The notes beneath the pieces were generated by a model, which saw only the letters and a list, made by a program, of their open reading frames with translations, ran no database searches and was not told the origin of the DNA. Positions 24,087 through 32,193 of a DNA stretch of 32,193 nt are shown piece by piece. Every line of letters begins with the position of its first letter. Within the stretch, counting starts at the first letter, position 1. The translations under genes and the position numbers were made by a program. The stretch is from Candidatus Bathyarchaeota archaeon (GTDB lineage: Archaea > Thermoproteota > Bathyarchaeia > TCS64). Location of the stretch: positions 1 to 32,193 of the forward strand of contig JAOZHO010000046.1 in the NCBI GenBank assembly GCA_026014875.1, read 5' to 3'.

Positions 24087-24473
24087 ATGATATCTCCCTT
24101 GAGAAAGATCGACTATGTTGGCTTGGTCGTGGCGAGTGCTTTTATCGTTAATTGTGGCTACGTTGCTACAAATTTGTACGGGTTGTCAGGGATGGTCAGC
24201 ATGGTCTTTATTCCAGGCTCAATAGTGGTAGTCCTGGCCTGGTTCATTAGGAATATGAAAACGACCATAGTCACATCATTCGCCGTCATTTTTCTCACTG
24301 CGATTTTCACACAGTTCTCTTTATCAGCCCCTGTCTGGTTCGGCATCATCGATAATGTACTGTATAAGAACTTGTTCATCTACACCGTTTTTTTAAAGGT
24401 AATTCAGTATGTCTTCGTCTCGACCTTTTTTTCCCTCCTAGCCGCATTGATGGCGGGACTGGCCTTCGAATAA
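24087..24473 (+). CDS. Small membrane protein with four TM helices
   Basis: A 128-residue hydrophobic protein, not recognised, with helices at about 9-27, 35-53, 60-78 and 98-125. A TTTTTATT stretch about 20-28 bases before the ATG suggests a leaderless message. It sits between the protease and the peptide-binding protein; any functional link to either is unproven. Confidence 0.6.
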   Translation: MISPLRKIDYVGLVVASAFIVNCGYVATNLYGLSGMVSMVFIPGSIVVVLAWFIRNMKTTIVTSFAVIFLTAIFTQFSLSAPVWFGIIDNVLYKNLFIYTVFLKVIQYVFVSTFFSLLAALMAGLAFE

Positions 24474-24533
24474 AAAGGTCATTTACGAAATAAGTGGGGC
24501 TGGAAATCCCTAAAGCGATAAAAAGGTCATTTA
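24470..24533 (+). repeat. 16-bp direct repeat upstream of the binding-protein gene
   Basis: ATAAAAAGGTCATTTA occurs exactly at 24470-24485 and 24518-24533. The first copy overlaps the stop of the small membrane protein, and an inverted partial copy (GACCTTTTT) lies at 24422-24430. The stretch 24474-24692 is otherwise AT-rich leader with no gene. Confidence 0.6.
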
Positions 24534-24650
24534 TGCATAAAATATTGATTATTTTGTGCAATTATAATATAATGAACAAATTACCTTCAATAAATTCAAT
24601 AATTTACTCCCAATTTTTTTATAAATAAAAAGCGATGCTTACCTTAAATG

Positions 24651-24692
24651 TTATATAAATTATAGGCGAATAGCCACAAGGAGAACTCAAAT
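24651..24692 (+). promoter_or_regulatory. Promoter and ribosome binding site of the binding-protein gene
   Basis: TTATATAAAT (24651-24660) is a strong TATA box; another, TTTATAAAT, is at 24619-24627. AAGGAG (24678-24683) is nine bases before the ATG. If the nearer box is used the leader is very short, so the upstream box may be the active one. Confidence 0.45.
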
Positions 24693-26864
24693 ATGAAGAA
24701 AAAGGTTTTCCTACTAATAGGATTAATTCTAGTACTGTCTTCAACTTTACCGATCTTTGCACAGGTGATCTCACCAGGACCAGCGTCCTGGGAGCCCGAT
24801 CTAACCAGCTCCGGAGTCGCAATCTCAGAGCCCTTCGAGGGCTATCTCTACGACCCTGACGTCATCCACGGAGGCTCATTGACCGTCGCGACCCCCTCGG
24901 ACCCGCCCGAACTGCATCAGTGGAATGCTGGTGCGACGGCCAGCTACGACTTCTTGGACATATTTAACGACTACCTTACTCGTACAGATCCCGTTACCGG
25001 CGCGGTAGTACCCTGGATCGCCGAGAGCTGGGAAGTATCGGCGGACAAGCTGAGTTATGTGGTCCACCTGGCCGAGGGCGTGAAGTTCCACGACGGAGTG
25101 GAGCTCACGGCCGAGGACGTCAAGTGGAACTTTGACTTCATCATGGCGAACAACTTCACCAGGATGTCCGATGTCTGGCAGATACTGAGCCGCGAGAAGC
25201 CGACGGAGATAATCGACGATTACACCCTGAGGTTCCACGTCGCGGAGCCGTATGTGCCCTTCGCACGTGAGACTTTAGGAAGTCCATACATCTACCCGAA
25301 GCACATATGGGAGCCCATATCAGAGGACCCAACCTTCGACTGGCTGACATTTGTTCCCAGCGAGGACCAGCACATCGGCTGCGGACCGTACAAATTCGTG
25401 GCTTACGTGCCCAACGCATGGTACAAGTTCGAGGCTTTCGACGACTACTGGCACGGCAAGCCCTACCTCGATGAGATTGTCAGGCCGATAATCACCAGCG
25501 GTGATGCGGAACTCCTCGCCGTGAAGAAAGGGGACGTGGACATATTCACAGGCTTCCTTCCCTCCGAGGCGATTCCAGGCCTCCTCAGGGAGGAGGGCAT
25601 AGGCCTATACCTCTACAACAACCCCTACATGTACCACTGGGGAATGAACACCGCCAAATGGCCCTTCAGCGTGAAGGAGTTCAGGTTCGCCCTGGCCAAC
25701 GCGATAGACAAGCAGGACATCGTCGACACACTGCTGCTCGGATACGGACTACCGGGTACACACGGCGTTGAGGCCCCATTCTACAACTTCTGGTTCAACC
25801 CCAATGTGCCTGAGACATACTCCTTCGACTTGGAAAAAGCAGCTGAGATACTCGACGACCTAGGCTGGGTGGACACGGATGGCGACGGAATCCGCGAGGG
25901 CACCGGAGATCACGCAGGTGAACCTCTGGCGTTCGACATCGGACCACCGATCTACGACCCGGTACGCTGCCGGGCCGCCGAACTGCTCAGCGAGTGGTTC
26001 GCCCAGATAGGCGTGGACGCCACAGTCCAGTACATGGAGTGGGCCACGCTCTGGGGTAAGATCACGCAGCCTCTGGACTCGCCGACCAAGATAGACTCAT
26101 GGCTCCTCGGGTCCTCGCAGTCCCCGGAGCCCACATGGATGCATACGCGTCTACACTCGGACAACATCCCCAACCCGAACTACTACGGCCTTAGAAATGC
26201 CGAGTATGACGAGCTGGCGTTGCTCCAAGGCACCCAGTTCGACAGCTCAGAGCGCCAGGCAACCATCTGGAGGATGCAGGAGATCCTCGCTGAGGAGGTA
26301 CCCCTGGTGGTGCTGTACTTCAGGCAGAGCCCCAGCGTCTACAGGAACGACGAACTCACCGGATGGGTAGAGCACTTCGGAGCCGGCATGGACCACTTCT
26401 GGAACTACATAAACCTCCGACCGATAGTGGAGCTCAGTACCATGAGCGTATCTGTAGTGGGCACACCGCCACCCGAGTGCGAGATCGGCGACGACTTCAC
26501 GCTCGGAATCACATACACCGGCCCCGAGGGACCGGTCACGACCGCAAGCGTCTCAGCCATGCTGACAGGGGACCCGACACCGTACACGTTGGAACACGTC
26601 GGATCGGGAACCTACGAGTGCGACTTCGATACAACGGACTGGCATGAAGGAGATTACACCATCAGGGTCGAGGCCAAGGCAATGGGCTTCATCTCTGAGC
26701 TGACCACCTTCGCGATAGATTCCGTGGAACCCTTCGTTGAGGAGCCCGTTGAACCCGAGGAGCCCGGATTCTGGGAGTCCTATGGAGCAACGGTGACGGG
26801 CGTCGTCGTAGTATTGGCGGTCATAGCCGTAGCTGCAGTCTACATGTACGGAAAAAAATCCTAG
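24693..26864 (+). CDS. oppA: Peptide ABC transporter substrate-binding protein (family 5), membrane-anchored
   Basis: A 723-residue extracellular solute-binding protein. Signal peptide MKKKVFLLIGLILVLSSTLPIFAQ (1-24). The family-5 core follows (GGSLTVATPSDPPELHQWN, then AESWEVSADKLSYVVHLAEGVKFHDG, then NAIDKQDIVDTLLLGYG). After about residue 570 there is an added Ig-like domain of about 90 residues (VVGTPPPECEIGDDF ... GTYECDFDTTDWHEGDYTIRVEA), an acidic Pro-rich stalk (EEPVEPEEPG) and a C-terminal TM helix ending in GKKS. The design holds the binding domain outside the cell on a stalk. It probably works with the downstream permeases and the OppD/OppF pair. Confidence 0.93.
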   Translation: MKKKVFLLIGLILVLSSTLPIFAQVISPGPASWEPDLTSSGVAISEPFEGYLYDPDVIHGGSLTVATPSDPPELHQWNAGATASYDFLDIFNDYLTRTDPVTGAVVPWIAESWEVSADKLSYVVHLAEGVKFHDGVELTAEDVKWNFDFIMANNFTRMSDVWQILSREKPTEIIDDYTLRFHVAEPYVPFARETLGSPYIYPKHIWEPISEDPTFDWLTFVPSEDQHIGCGPYKFVAYVPNAWYKFEAFDDYWHGKPYLDEIVRPIITSGDAELLAVKKGDVDIFTGFLPSEAIPGLLREEGIGLYLYNNPYMYHWGMNTAKWPFSVKEFRFALANAIDKQDIVDTLLLGYGLPGTHGVEAPFYNFWFNPNVPETYSFDLEKAAEILDDLGWVDTDGDGIREGTGDHAGEPLAFDIGPPIYDPVRCRAAELLSEWFAQIGVDATVQYMEWATLWGKITQPLDSPTKIDSWLLGSSQSPEPTWMHTRLHSDNIPNPNYYGLRNAEYDELALLQGTQFDSSERQATIWRMQEILAEEVPLVVLYFRQSPSVYRNDELTGWVEHFGAGMDHFWNYINLRPIVELSTMSVSVVGTPPPECEIGDDFTLGITYTGPEGPVTTASVSAMLTGDPTPYTLEHVGSGTYECDFDTTDWHEGDYTIRVEAKAMGFISELTTFAIDSVEPFVEEPVEPEEPGFWESYGATVTGVVVVLAVIAVAAVYMYGKKS

Positions 26865-26876
26865 GAAAAACCCTCC

Positions 26877-26889
26877 TTTTTTTTATTTT
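26877..26889 (+). terminator. T-rich attenuator between binding protein and permeases
   Basis: A run of eight T, one A and four more T follows CCCTCC just after the oppA stop. Partial termination here would give more binding protein than permease, a common arrangement. Confidence 0.5.
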
Positions 26890-26978
26890 ATCATCAAAAG
26901 TCCAAGGTAATAAATAGTACATTCAAAATAAATCTAGCTTGAACGACGAGGAAAAGAACACAGAGGAATGTGAGCACC

Positions 26979-27944
26979 ATGGCGTATATCATGAAACGCA
27001 CAGCATCAAGACTGATCACATTCGCCGTCGTCATCTCCCTCCTATTCTTCTTGGCGAGGAGCGCCGGAGCAGACCCTTTCGAACGCTACCTCTCGGAAGA
27101 CCCGAGGATCCCTCTGGAGCAAATCGAGCGACTTAGAGCCAGATTCGGTCTGGACAAGCCGTTGCACCTGCAGTACTTTGATTTCCTTTGGAACACACTG
27201 AACGGAGAGTTCGGATACTCCCTATACTACAAAAGGCCCGTCTTCGACGTAGTCATGGAGAGGCTGCCCTACACGCTGTTCCTGATGGGCATTTCCGTCG
27301 TCCTGTCCACAATAGTGTCCTTCGTAATAGGAGTATACTTCGCCTATAAACGCGGCACGAAGATAGACACCTGGGGCACAAACATCTGCATGTTCGTCCG
27401 TTCCACCCCCCACTTCTGGCTCGGCATGATACTCCTGATCGTCTTCGCGTATTACATACCGATCTTTCCCCTGTTCGGCGCCTTGACGCCCGGTGTGCAG
27501 CACGAAAACTGGTTCGAGTTCCTCAAGGATCTCTTGTTCCACTACACACTCCCTCTAACCACGCTGCTGGTAAGGCAGATAGGAATGTACGTGCTGTACA
27601 TGCGCAACTCGACGGTGGAAGTCCTCGGCGAAGACTACATGGTCACGGCCAAGGCGAAAGGGGTGCCGAAGATGTCGATCATGTTCAAACATGCGGCCAG
27701 GAACGCGATGCTCCCGATGGTGACCGTGACAGCGATGCGCTTCGGGTTCATGGTGAACGGGGCCATACTAACCGAGACGGTTTTCTCGCTCCCAGGGACG
27801 GGGCGGCTGATCTACCAGAGCATCATGAACGACGACTTTTTCCTCCTCCAGGGAGCCTTCTTCATAATCTCGATAACGGTCCTAGTCGCCAACCTAGTGG
27901 CGGACCTGCTCTGCGCCTGGTTGGACCCGAGGATAAAAATATGA
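26979..27944 (+). CDS. oppB: Peptide ABC transporter permease, OppB/DppB type
   Basis: A membrane permease of about 321 residues with six predicted TM helices. The EAA loop that contacts the ATPases reads GEDYMVTAKAKGVPKMSIMFKH (about two thirds along). GRFGLDKPLHLQYF-like N-terminal sequence and SLPGTGRLIYQSIMNDDF near the end are typical of OppB. The start is ambiguous: GTG at 26970 sits close to GAGG (26963-26966), ATG at 26979 is a little far from it, and ATG at 26991 also fits. Confidence 0.93.
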   Translation: MAYIMKRTASRLITFAVVISLLFFLARSAGADPFERYLSEDPRIPLEQIERLRARFGLDKPLHLQYFDFLWNTLNGEFGYSLYYKRPVFDVVMERLPYTLFLMGISVVLSTIVSFVIGVYFAYKRGTKIDTWGTNICMFVRSTPHFWLGMILLIVFAYYIPIFPLFGALTPGVQHENWFEFLKDLLFHYTLPLTTLLVRQIGMYVLYMRNSTVEVLGEDYMVTAKAKGVPKMSIMFKHAARNAMLPMVTVTAMRFGFMVNGAILTETVFSLPGTGRLIYQSIMNDDFFLLQGAFFIISITVLVANLVADLLCAWLDPRIKI

Positions 27945-27957
27945 GGGGTGAGATGGG

Positions 27958-28872
27958 TTGACAAAGCGGAAAACCGGAGGCTCACGCTTCCGGATGCAGT
28001 ATAACCAGTTCATCAAGGGCGCACGAACATTCGCATCGATATACAGAAGAAACAAGTCCGGCCTGCTGGGACTAGCCCTCCTGCTCTTCTTCGTATTTAC
28101 GGCGATATTTGCGCCCTTCCTAGCCCCGTACGACCCCTACAAGAGAGTTGACCGTCCCATCCTACCGCCCTCCTCGAAATACATCCTGGGCACCAACGAC
28201 ATAGGGCAGGACATCTTCTCCGAGATGATCTACGGGACCAGGGTCTCCCTCAGCATCGGCTTCATGGCGGCCTTCTTCACGGTGACCATCGGAACCCTCA
28301 TAGGGGTCGTCGCCGGCTTCATGGGCGGGACGATCGACGAGATACTGATGCGCTTCACGGATGTGATCATGATCCTCCCGAGCATCCCTCTGCTCATCCT
28401 GCTGATGGCCCTCTTCGGCAAACAGAGCTTCATGATCATGATCTTGGCGATCTCGATACTGGGATGGACGGGAACCGCAAGGCTCGTCAGGTCGTCCACC
28501 CTCTCGATCAAGGAGAGGATATACGTGGAGGCCGCCAAGGCCATCGGTGCCGGGGACAGGCACATAATCACCAAGCACATCCTTCCCAACGTTTCCCCCC
28601 TGATCATTGCGACCATGATCTACCAGGTGGCGGGGGCGATGATGTCCGAGGCGAGCCTAGCGTTCCTGGGTCTGGGCGATCCCAGCCACAAGAGCTGGGG
28701 GATGATACTCCACTATGCCCAGACGTCGGGCGGATGGTACGCCAACATGGGCTACCCCGCATGGTGGTGGATAATACCCCCAGGCCTCTGCGTCGCCCTG
28801 ACGGTGACCTCCCTCGTGCTCATAGGGCAGACGATGGAGGAGATAATCAACCCGAGGCTGCGAAGGCGCTAG
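27958..28872 (+). CDS. oppC: Peptide ABC transporter permease, OppC/DppC type
   Basis: A 304-residue second permease. The N-terminal OppC segment (RRNKSGLLGLALLLFF) is followed by the APFLAPYDPY and LGTNDIGQDIFSEMIYGTRVSL signatures. The EAA loop reads YVEAAKAIGAGDRHIITKHILPN, and EASLAFLGLGDPSHKSWG follows. The TTG start has GGGGTGA seven bases upstream and lies 13 bases after the oppB stop, so the two are co-transcribed. Confidence 0.93.
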   Translation: MTKRKTGGSRFRMQYNQFIKGARTFASIYRRNKSGLLGLALLLFFVFTAIFAPFLAPYDPYKRVDRPILPPSSKYILGTNDIGQDIFSEMIYGTRVSLSIGFMAAFFTVTIGTLIGVVAGFMGGTIDEILMRFTDVIMILPSIPLLILLMALFGKQSFMIMILAISILGWTGTARLVRSSTLSIKERIYVEAAKAIGAGDRHIITKHILPNVSPLIIATMIYQVAGAMMSEASLAFLGLGDPSHKSWGMILHYAQTSGGWYANMGYPAWWWIIPPGLCVALTVTSLVLIGQTMEEIINPRLRRR

Positions 28873-28982
28873 CCTTAACAATATTGAACATAAGCGGGTT
28901 GAATGCGTGTAATTATAGTTGCTTATCCCCAAAATCTGGAGTTGTAAACGGGTATTCTAACTAACCCGACAAGGCGATGCTA

Positions 28983-29681
28983 TCATTTATCCCGCTGGCG
29001 CCTCGAATCCTCACCCGGCTTGATGAGTTCCTCCACGAGGTCATAGAGCCTGCTGTAGATGTGGCAGTTCTTCGAGTGGAAAACGAGTTCCCCGGTTGAA
29101 TAGTCCGTGCCCGCTCTGGCGTTGAGCTCGCCGACCAGGGCCTCGTTGAACACCTGGATCCCCGCGATGTTGGCCGGGAGCCCCGCGTAGGCGTCCCAGG
29201 ACCTGAAGTAGCATGTCAGGTGCATCTTGCCGTCCAGGAGCTCGGTGTCCATCACGGTGAGGCACGGAGGCTCATGCTTCATGCCGGCCAAGGTCTTGTG
29301 GATGTCCTGGGGCTGCCGTATCACCATGGTGAGCTGACGGTCCTGCGGCTCCTCGGCGTATCTCTCGATGACCTGCTGTATCTGGTCCACGGGCTCCCTG
29401 AGCCGGCTGGCGTAGGTGTAGGTCTCCCCCTCCTCCTTGACCCCGGCCCAGAGGTACTGGAGGGCATAGGAGTTGATGTACTTCATGTCGCACGGGGCCT
29501 TATCGGCGACGAGGGGCCTGCTCTCCGGGTTGGTGATCCGGATGCTCAGGTTGAGCTTCCTCGTCATGGTGACCTCGGAGCCGTAGCCCACGCTGAAATC
29601 TTCCCCGTTCTCCCAGATCTCCTCCAGGGTCCGATACCATGCCCCCGGGATATCGAAGGCCTTGACGGTGGCGTATTTCAA
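28983..29681 (-). CDS. thyA: Thymidylate synthase, archaeal ThyA type
   Basis: Makes dTMP from dUMP. At 232 residues it is the short archaeal form. The catalytic Cys is C140 in HEPPCLTVMD. RSWDAYAGLPANI (160-172) gives the RSxD phosphate site and the Asn that reads uracil. FHSKNCHIYSRLYDLV (201-216) is the C-terminal H-x-Y substrate site. The N-terminal half is divergent, as usual in archaea. The start is a TTG preceded by a GGGAGAGAG stretch. Confidence 0.9.
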   Translation of the reverse strand: MKYATVKAFDIPGAWYRTLEEIWENGEDFSVGYGSEVTMTRKLNLSIRITNPESRPLVADKAPCDMKYINSYALQYLWAGVKEEGETYTYASRLREPVDQIQQVIERYAEEPQDRQLTMVIRQPQDIHKTLAGMKHEPPCLTVMDTELLDGKMHLTCYFRSWDAYAGLPANIAGIQVFNEALVGELNARAGTDYSTGELVFHSKNCHIYSRLYDLVEELIKPGEDSRRQRDK

Positions 29682-29812
29682 CTCGTCTCTCTCCCGAATA
29701 ACGCGGCTTTACACTGTTTGGCTTTCGGAGTATTACATTTTTGCTATTGAAATCCTGTTCCTAGAGGTTTTTAATGAATGATGAAGAAAAAAAGGGGTGT
29801 ATCGAGTCTTTT

Positions 29813-30232
29813 TCACGCGGAAGATTCGATTGTGGAGACGTTCCCATCCTGATCGACGGTGCCTTTCCATACGAAGTTGGGGCTTCCCGTGAACTCTATC
29901 TCGATGGAGTAGACGGGGTCGAGGACGACGGAGTTGGAAACCGTGACCGTCCACTCGCCCTTCGTATATTGAACCGTGTTGGCTCCGACCCACCCCTCGG
30001 GGGTGAGTGACTCCTCGTGCCAGGGCGTCCTGATCATCGAGGGATTCCCAAGCCCAGCCAGCTCGGCCTGGCTCTCGAGGAGGTGCCTGAGGGCCATGTC
30101 TCTACCGAATGCCGGACCCTCCGGAACTTCCTCCTGTACCATGTTGCCCGCTGCAACGACGATAACCGCGGATATCACGATGGCAGTCATCATGGCGATG
30201 ACCAAACTCATCCTGTTTCTCACGTATTTCAC
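29813..30232 (-). CDS. Pilin-like anchored extracytoplasmic protein
   Basis: A 139-residue protein with a short basic N-terminus, one hydrophobic helix (about 9-29, LVIAMMTAIVISAVIVVAAG) and a soluble beta-rich domain (WTVTVSNSVVLDPVYSIEIEF ... FVWKGTVDQDG). The layout resembles archaeal type IV pilin-like or DUF1628-like proteins, but I see no clear class III peptidase site. It starts with GTG after a GGGGA-type site. An 18-bp perfect palindrome lies just upstream of its TATA-like ATATTAAAG (30251-30259). Confidence 0.6.
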   Translation of the reverse strand: MKYVRNRMSLVIAMMTAIVISAVIVVAAGNMVQEEVPEGPAFGRDMALRHLLESQAELAGLGNPSMIRTPWHEESLTPEGWVGANTVQYTKGEWTVTVSNSVVLDPVYSIEIEFTGSPNFVWKGTVDQDGNVSTIESSA

Positions 30233-30271
30233 CGTCCCCTATCCCTCAAAGCTTTAATATGAATCCACGGT

Positions 30272-30289
30272 TTAGAACGATCGTTCTAA
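30272..30289. promoter_or_regulatory. 18-bp perfect palindrome, probable operator
   Basis: TTAGAACGATCGTTCTAA reads the same on both strands. It lies about 40 bases before the GTG of the pilin-like gene and upstream of its TATA-like element, where an activator or repressor dimer could bind. Confidence 0.55.
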
Positions 30290-30325
30290 GGAGGCGAACA
30301 TACTAGTGTGGCACAGATCGTTTCA

Positions 30326-30600
30326 TGTAGAAGCCGCCTGATTGATGCTGAGGCGGGAGAGCTTCTCAGTTAAATAATGACTGTTTTTGCATAATTTATA
30401 ATAGAATAGGGTTTTTTTATACATATAGGCGTGATTTATCATCTAAAATTAATAAGAACATAAAAACCGGCATAAAACCAGATTTCATCCCATTTTAGGG
30501 CATGGATACCCAACAGTTTATCTATCACCGCACAGTAAAAAAAGCGGTGGAGCGGAGGCACGCCTTTCTATTGCGCGTAGGGGTTGACCTCCGTTCCATC
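30326..30600. other. Gene-free intergenic region with several stem-loops
   Basis: No gene is visible between 30290 and 30640. Three possible stems stand out: AGAAGC/GCTTCT with inner CGCCT/AGGCG (about 30329-30366), CACCGC/GCGGTG (30526-30531 with 30544-30549), and CGGAGG/CCTCCG (about 30553-30593). The middle part, 30370-30525, is AT-rich. It could hold a non-coding RNA or terminators for flanking transcripts; no known RNA family is recognised. Confidence 0.35.
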
Positions 30601-30640
30601 ACCCTTCTGCCCCATATATAAGAAAAATGGATGAATCCTA

Positions 30641-30817
30641 TCACCATAATCTAGCCCGGGAAAACGCTGACTCGGGCATTATCTGGCACCCGTTGTTGGT
30701 CTCGGGGTAGTTGAAATCATCGAGATGAATGACTCCATTGTTGATCAACGCATTGACCGTTTGAGTGATCCACTCTTCGCTCGGATCATTGATCCGTGGC
30801 GCAACATACCCGGTCAT
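30641..30817 (-). CDS. Small 58-aa protein coupled to the PRTase-like gene
   Basis: The ATG at 30817 overlaps the stop of the upstream gene in an ATGA, and the frame runs 58 codons to a TGA at 30641-30643. The product is acidic (MTGYVAPRINDPSEEWITQT ... ending AFSRARLW), with an amphipathic helix (EEWITQTVNALINNGVI). The four-base overlap and natural codon use argue for a real gene made by translational coupling. Function is unknown. Confidence 0.55.
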   Translation of the reverse strand: MTGYVAPRINDPSEEWITQTVNALINNGVIHLDDFNYPETNNGCQIMPESAFSRARLW

Positions 30818-31863
30818 CCATAGGCTTCCAGTGCTATCTTGAGCCTCTGCTTCTCCGCGGAGGCGATGGCGTCGTGTCCCTTATCGTACCAGGGCTGCTC
30901 GGAGTTCAGCGCCCTCAGAGACTCGATGAGCCCCAAGCTCTTCTCGAGATGCCCCCGGATATCCCCTGCCTCGTTCCCTCTGCCGTTGAAGAGGCTGGCC
31001 TGCCTCTCGGACCAGTCCCCCGGCTGATCCATTCCGGCGACGTATTTGGGAAGCATACCCGCCAGGGTCTCCTTCGCCACGATGCTCCCCATCTTTCGGA
31101 TCTCCCCCGTGGAGGCGTAGAGGCTCTCATCCAGCCCGTACAGGGGCATATCGTAGTGATTGTCATCGAGCTGCGTCACATCGCAGATTGCGAAGCTGTG
31201 CATCTCGATACCCTTCTCCTCGCATATCCTCCCAATCCTGGCCAAAGCCGGGATGGCGATGAAGCCATAGAGAACTATTCTTCGGGGCTCCAGACCGACC
31301 TCGAAGAGCTCGAGGAGGGCCGCCTCCGCCGACCTCCCGGTGGCATATGTATCGGGAATGATCAGATCCGAGACGTCCCGGATGTCGAGATCGACCGGAT
31401 AGTCCCTGTATGTCACAGTGAGGCTCCGAGAGTCGTCGGAGTGAGCCCTGTACCCGTCGCCCTTGTACTCGGTCCGGATGCTCACGACGGGAACCCTCAC
31501 GGGGAGGGCATCCACGACCCTGTAACCCGACGCACCCCTCAGGATGTGCAGAACCGCGGTCCCCTCTCCATTGAACCGCCCCAGCCCCACCAGGGCCGCG
31601 GAGAACTCTGCCGAGCACTCGAGGCACAATCCCTCGAGGGCTTCTCCCACGATGCTGGGGTGGCAGGCGATCTCTCTCCCAGGGGCTGAGTCGATTATGT
31701 ATAACGACCCGTGTATGGCCCCCCGGGGTACAAGCGGCGACTTATTCGCATCAACCTTGTAAACCTCGAATCCCTGATCCTTCTCCAGGTCGAGGGCTTT
31801 CGTTGACGACACGTCCACGGGGAATTCGCTCAGGACAGTATCGAGTAGGGCGTCGAGTTCCAT
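30814..31863 (-). CDS. PRTase-like (phosphoribosyltransferase-fold) protein
   Basis: A 349-residue protein. LIIPDTYATGRSAEAAL (about residues 187-203) has the shape of the type I phosphoribosyltransferase PRPP loop (hydrophobic strand, D-x-x-x-T-G-x-S), although only one acidic residue precedes it instead of two. IVLYGFIAIPALARIG follows as the next strand and helix. The N-terminal region includes ALVGLGRFNGEGTAVLHILRGASGY, like the second strand of UPRTase-type folds. The C-terminal 90 residues are helical. The exact reaction is unknown. Confidence 0.6.
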   Translation of the reverse strand: MELDALLDTVLSEFPVDVSSTKALDLEKDQGFEVYKVDANKSPLVPRGAIHGSLYIIDSAPGREIACHPSIVGEALEGLCLECSAEFSAALVGLGRFNGEGTAVLHILRGASGYRVVDALPVRVPVVSIRTEYKGDGYRAHSDDSRSLTVTYRDYPVDLDIRDVSDLIIPDTYATGRSAEAALLELFEVGLEPRRIVLYGFIAIPALARIGRICEEKGIEMHSFAICDVTQLDDNHYDMPLYGLDESLYASTGEIRKMGSIVAKETLAGMLPKYVAGMDQPGDWSERQASLFNGRGNEAGDIRGHLEKSLGLIESLRALNSEQPWYDKGHDAIASAEKQRLKIALEAYG

Positions 31864-32027
31864 GGACAGTAACAGGTTTTAATCCGTATAAGAGACTGGA
31901 GGTCGCGGAATGCAACGCGATGTGAGACAGCGTTGAGCCGGCTCGCGCTCTTGAAATTGGTTAGTCGGATAATGGATGAGTCTCGAAAGCCTTACTACCT
32001 ATACTGTATCTTACAGATTGATCTAAG

Positions 32028-32193
32028 ATGGGAGAAGAACTGATCAAGACCATATTCTCTCGGCGGAGCATCAGGAAGTACACCGAAGAGTCCGTCCCCG
32101 AGGAACATGTCACGACCATCCTTGAGGCCGCCATGGCCGCTCCTTCAGCATCCAATAAGAAGCCCTGGCATTTCGTGGTAGTCACAGAGAGGG
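32028..32193 (+). CDS. Nitroreductase family protein (5' part, cut by window end)
   Basis: The ATG at 32028 opens a frame to the end of the window (55 codons). TIFSRRSIRKYTEESVPEE, then ILEAAMAAPSASNKKPWHFVVV, is the FMN-binding N-terminus of the nitroreductase family: the R-R-S-x-R phosphate site and the A-P-S-x-x-N-x-Q/K-P-W motif. Such enzymes reduce nitroaromatics, quinones or other compounds with NAD(P)H. The substrate cannot be told from this part. Confidence 0.85.
   Translation, partial: MGEELIKTIFSRRSIRKYTEESVPEEHVTTILEAAMAAPSASNKKPWHFVVVTER

Overview
The window is chromosomal DNA from an archaeon. It carries an archaeal-type valyl-tRNA synthetase, the archaeal/eukaryotic class-I release factor aRF1 (NIKS, YxCxxxF and GGQ motifs), an archaeal UMP kinase, an archaeal-type thymidylate synthase, a tRNA-Leu without an encoded CCA, and TATA-box promoters, several of them leaderless. 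The GC-rich coding style and the peptide ABC importer with a C-terminally anchored binding protein would fit an uncultured Bathyarchaeia/Thermoproteota-like lineage. The exact clade is inference.

Layout. 1-8.8 kb is housekeeping: ValS converging on aRF1 across a shared hairpin terminator, a six-repeat Ig-like surface protein, adenosine deaminase, a small GNAT acetyltransferase, UMP kinase and tRNA-Leu(CAA). 8.8-15.9 kb is an accessory region between the tRNA-Leu and an iron-containing alcohol dehydrogenase. 16-22.5 kb holds the alcohol dehydrogenase, an MFS exporter, an overlapping pair of amidohydrolase-fold proteins (the second missing metal ligands) and the two ATPases of an oligopeptide importer. 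22.6-28.9 kb holds an M50-like membrane metalloprotease, a small membrane protein, then the binding protein and two permeases of the importer. 29-32.2 kb holds thymidylate synthase, a pilin-like anchored protein, a structured intergenic region, a 58-aa ORF coupled to a PRTase-like protein, and the start of a nitroreductase.

The accessory region is the most unusual part. A lone, apparently intact phage-type terminase large subunit (ATPase plus RNase H-like nuclease, with a small upstream partner but no capsid or portal gene) ends at 14208. Four further degenerate copies of only the last ~30 codons of such a terminase lie to its left at about 13.05, 12.65, 9.62 and 8.95 kb. All are in the same orientation and all begin at nearly the same codon, the catalytic HDD motif. 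Between these fragments sit single accessory genes or small sets: an SLOG-like Cys-rich protein with a winged-helix regulator, a two-TM peptide, an AT-rich insert with an ATPase-TOPRIM (OLD/PARIS-like) defence protein and a 190-aa partner, and a GIY-YIG-like mini-protein. The arrangement resembles either a cassette array or serial integrations that used the terminase 3' end as the target site. No integrase is visible in the window.
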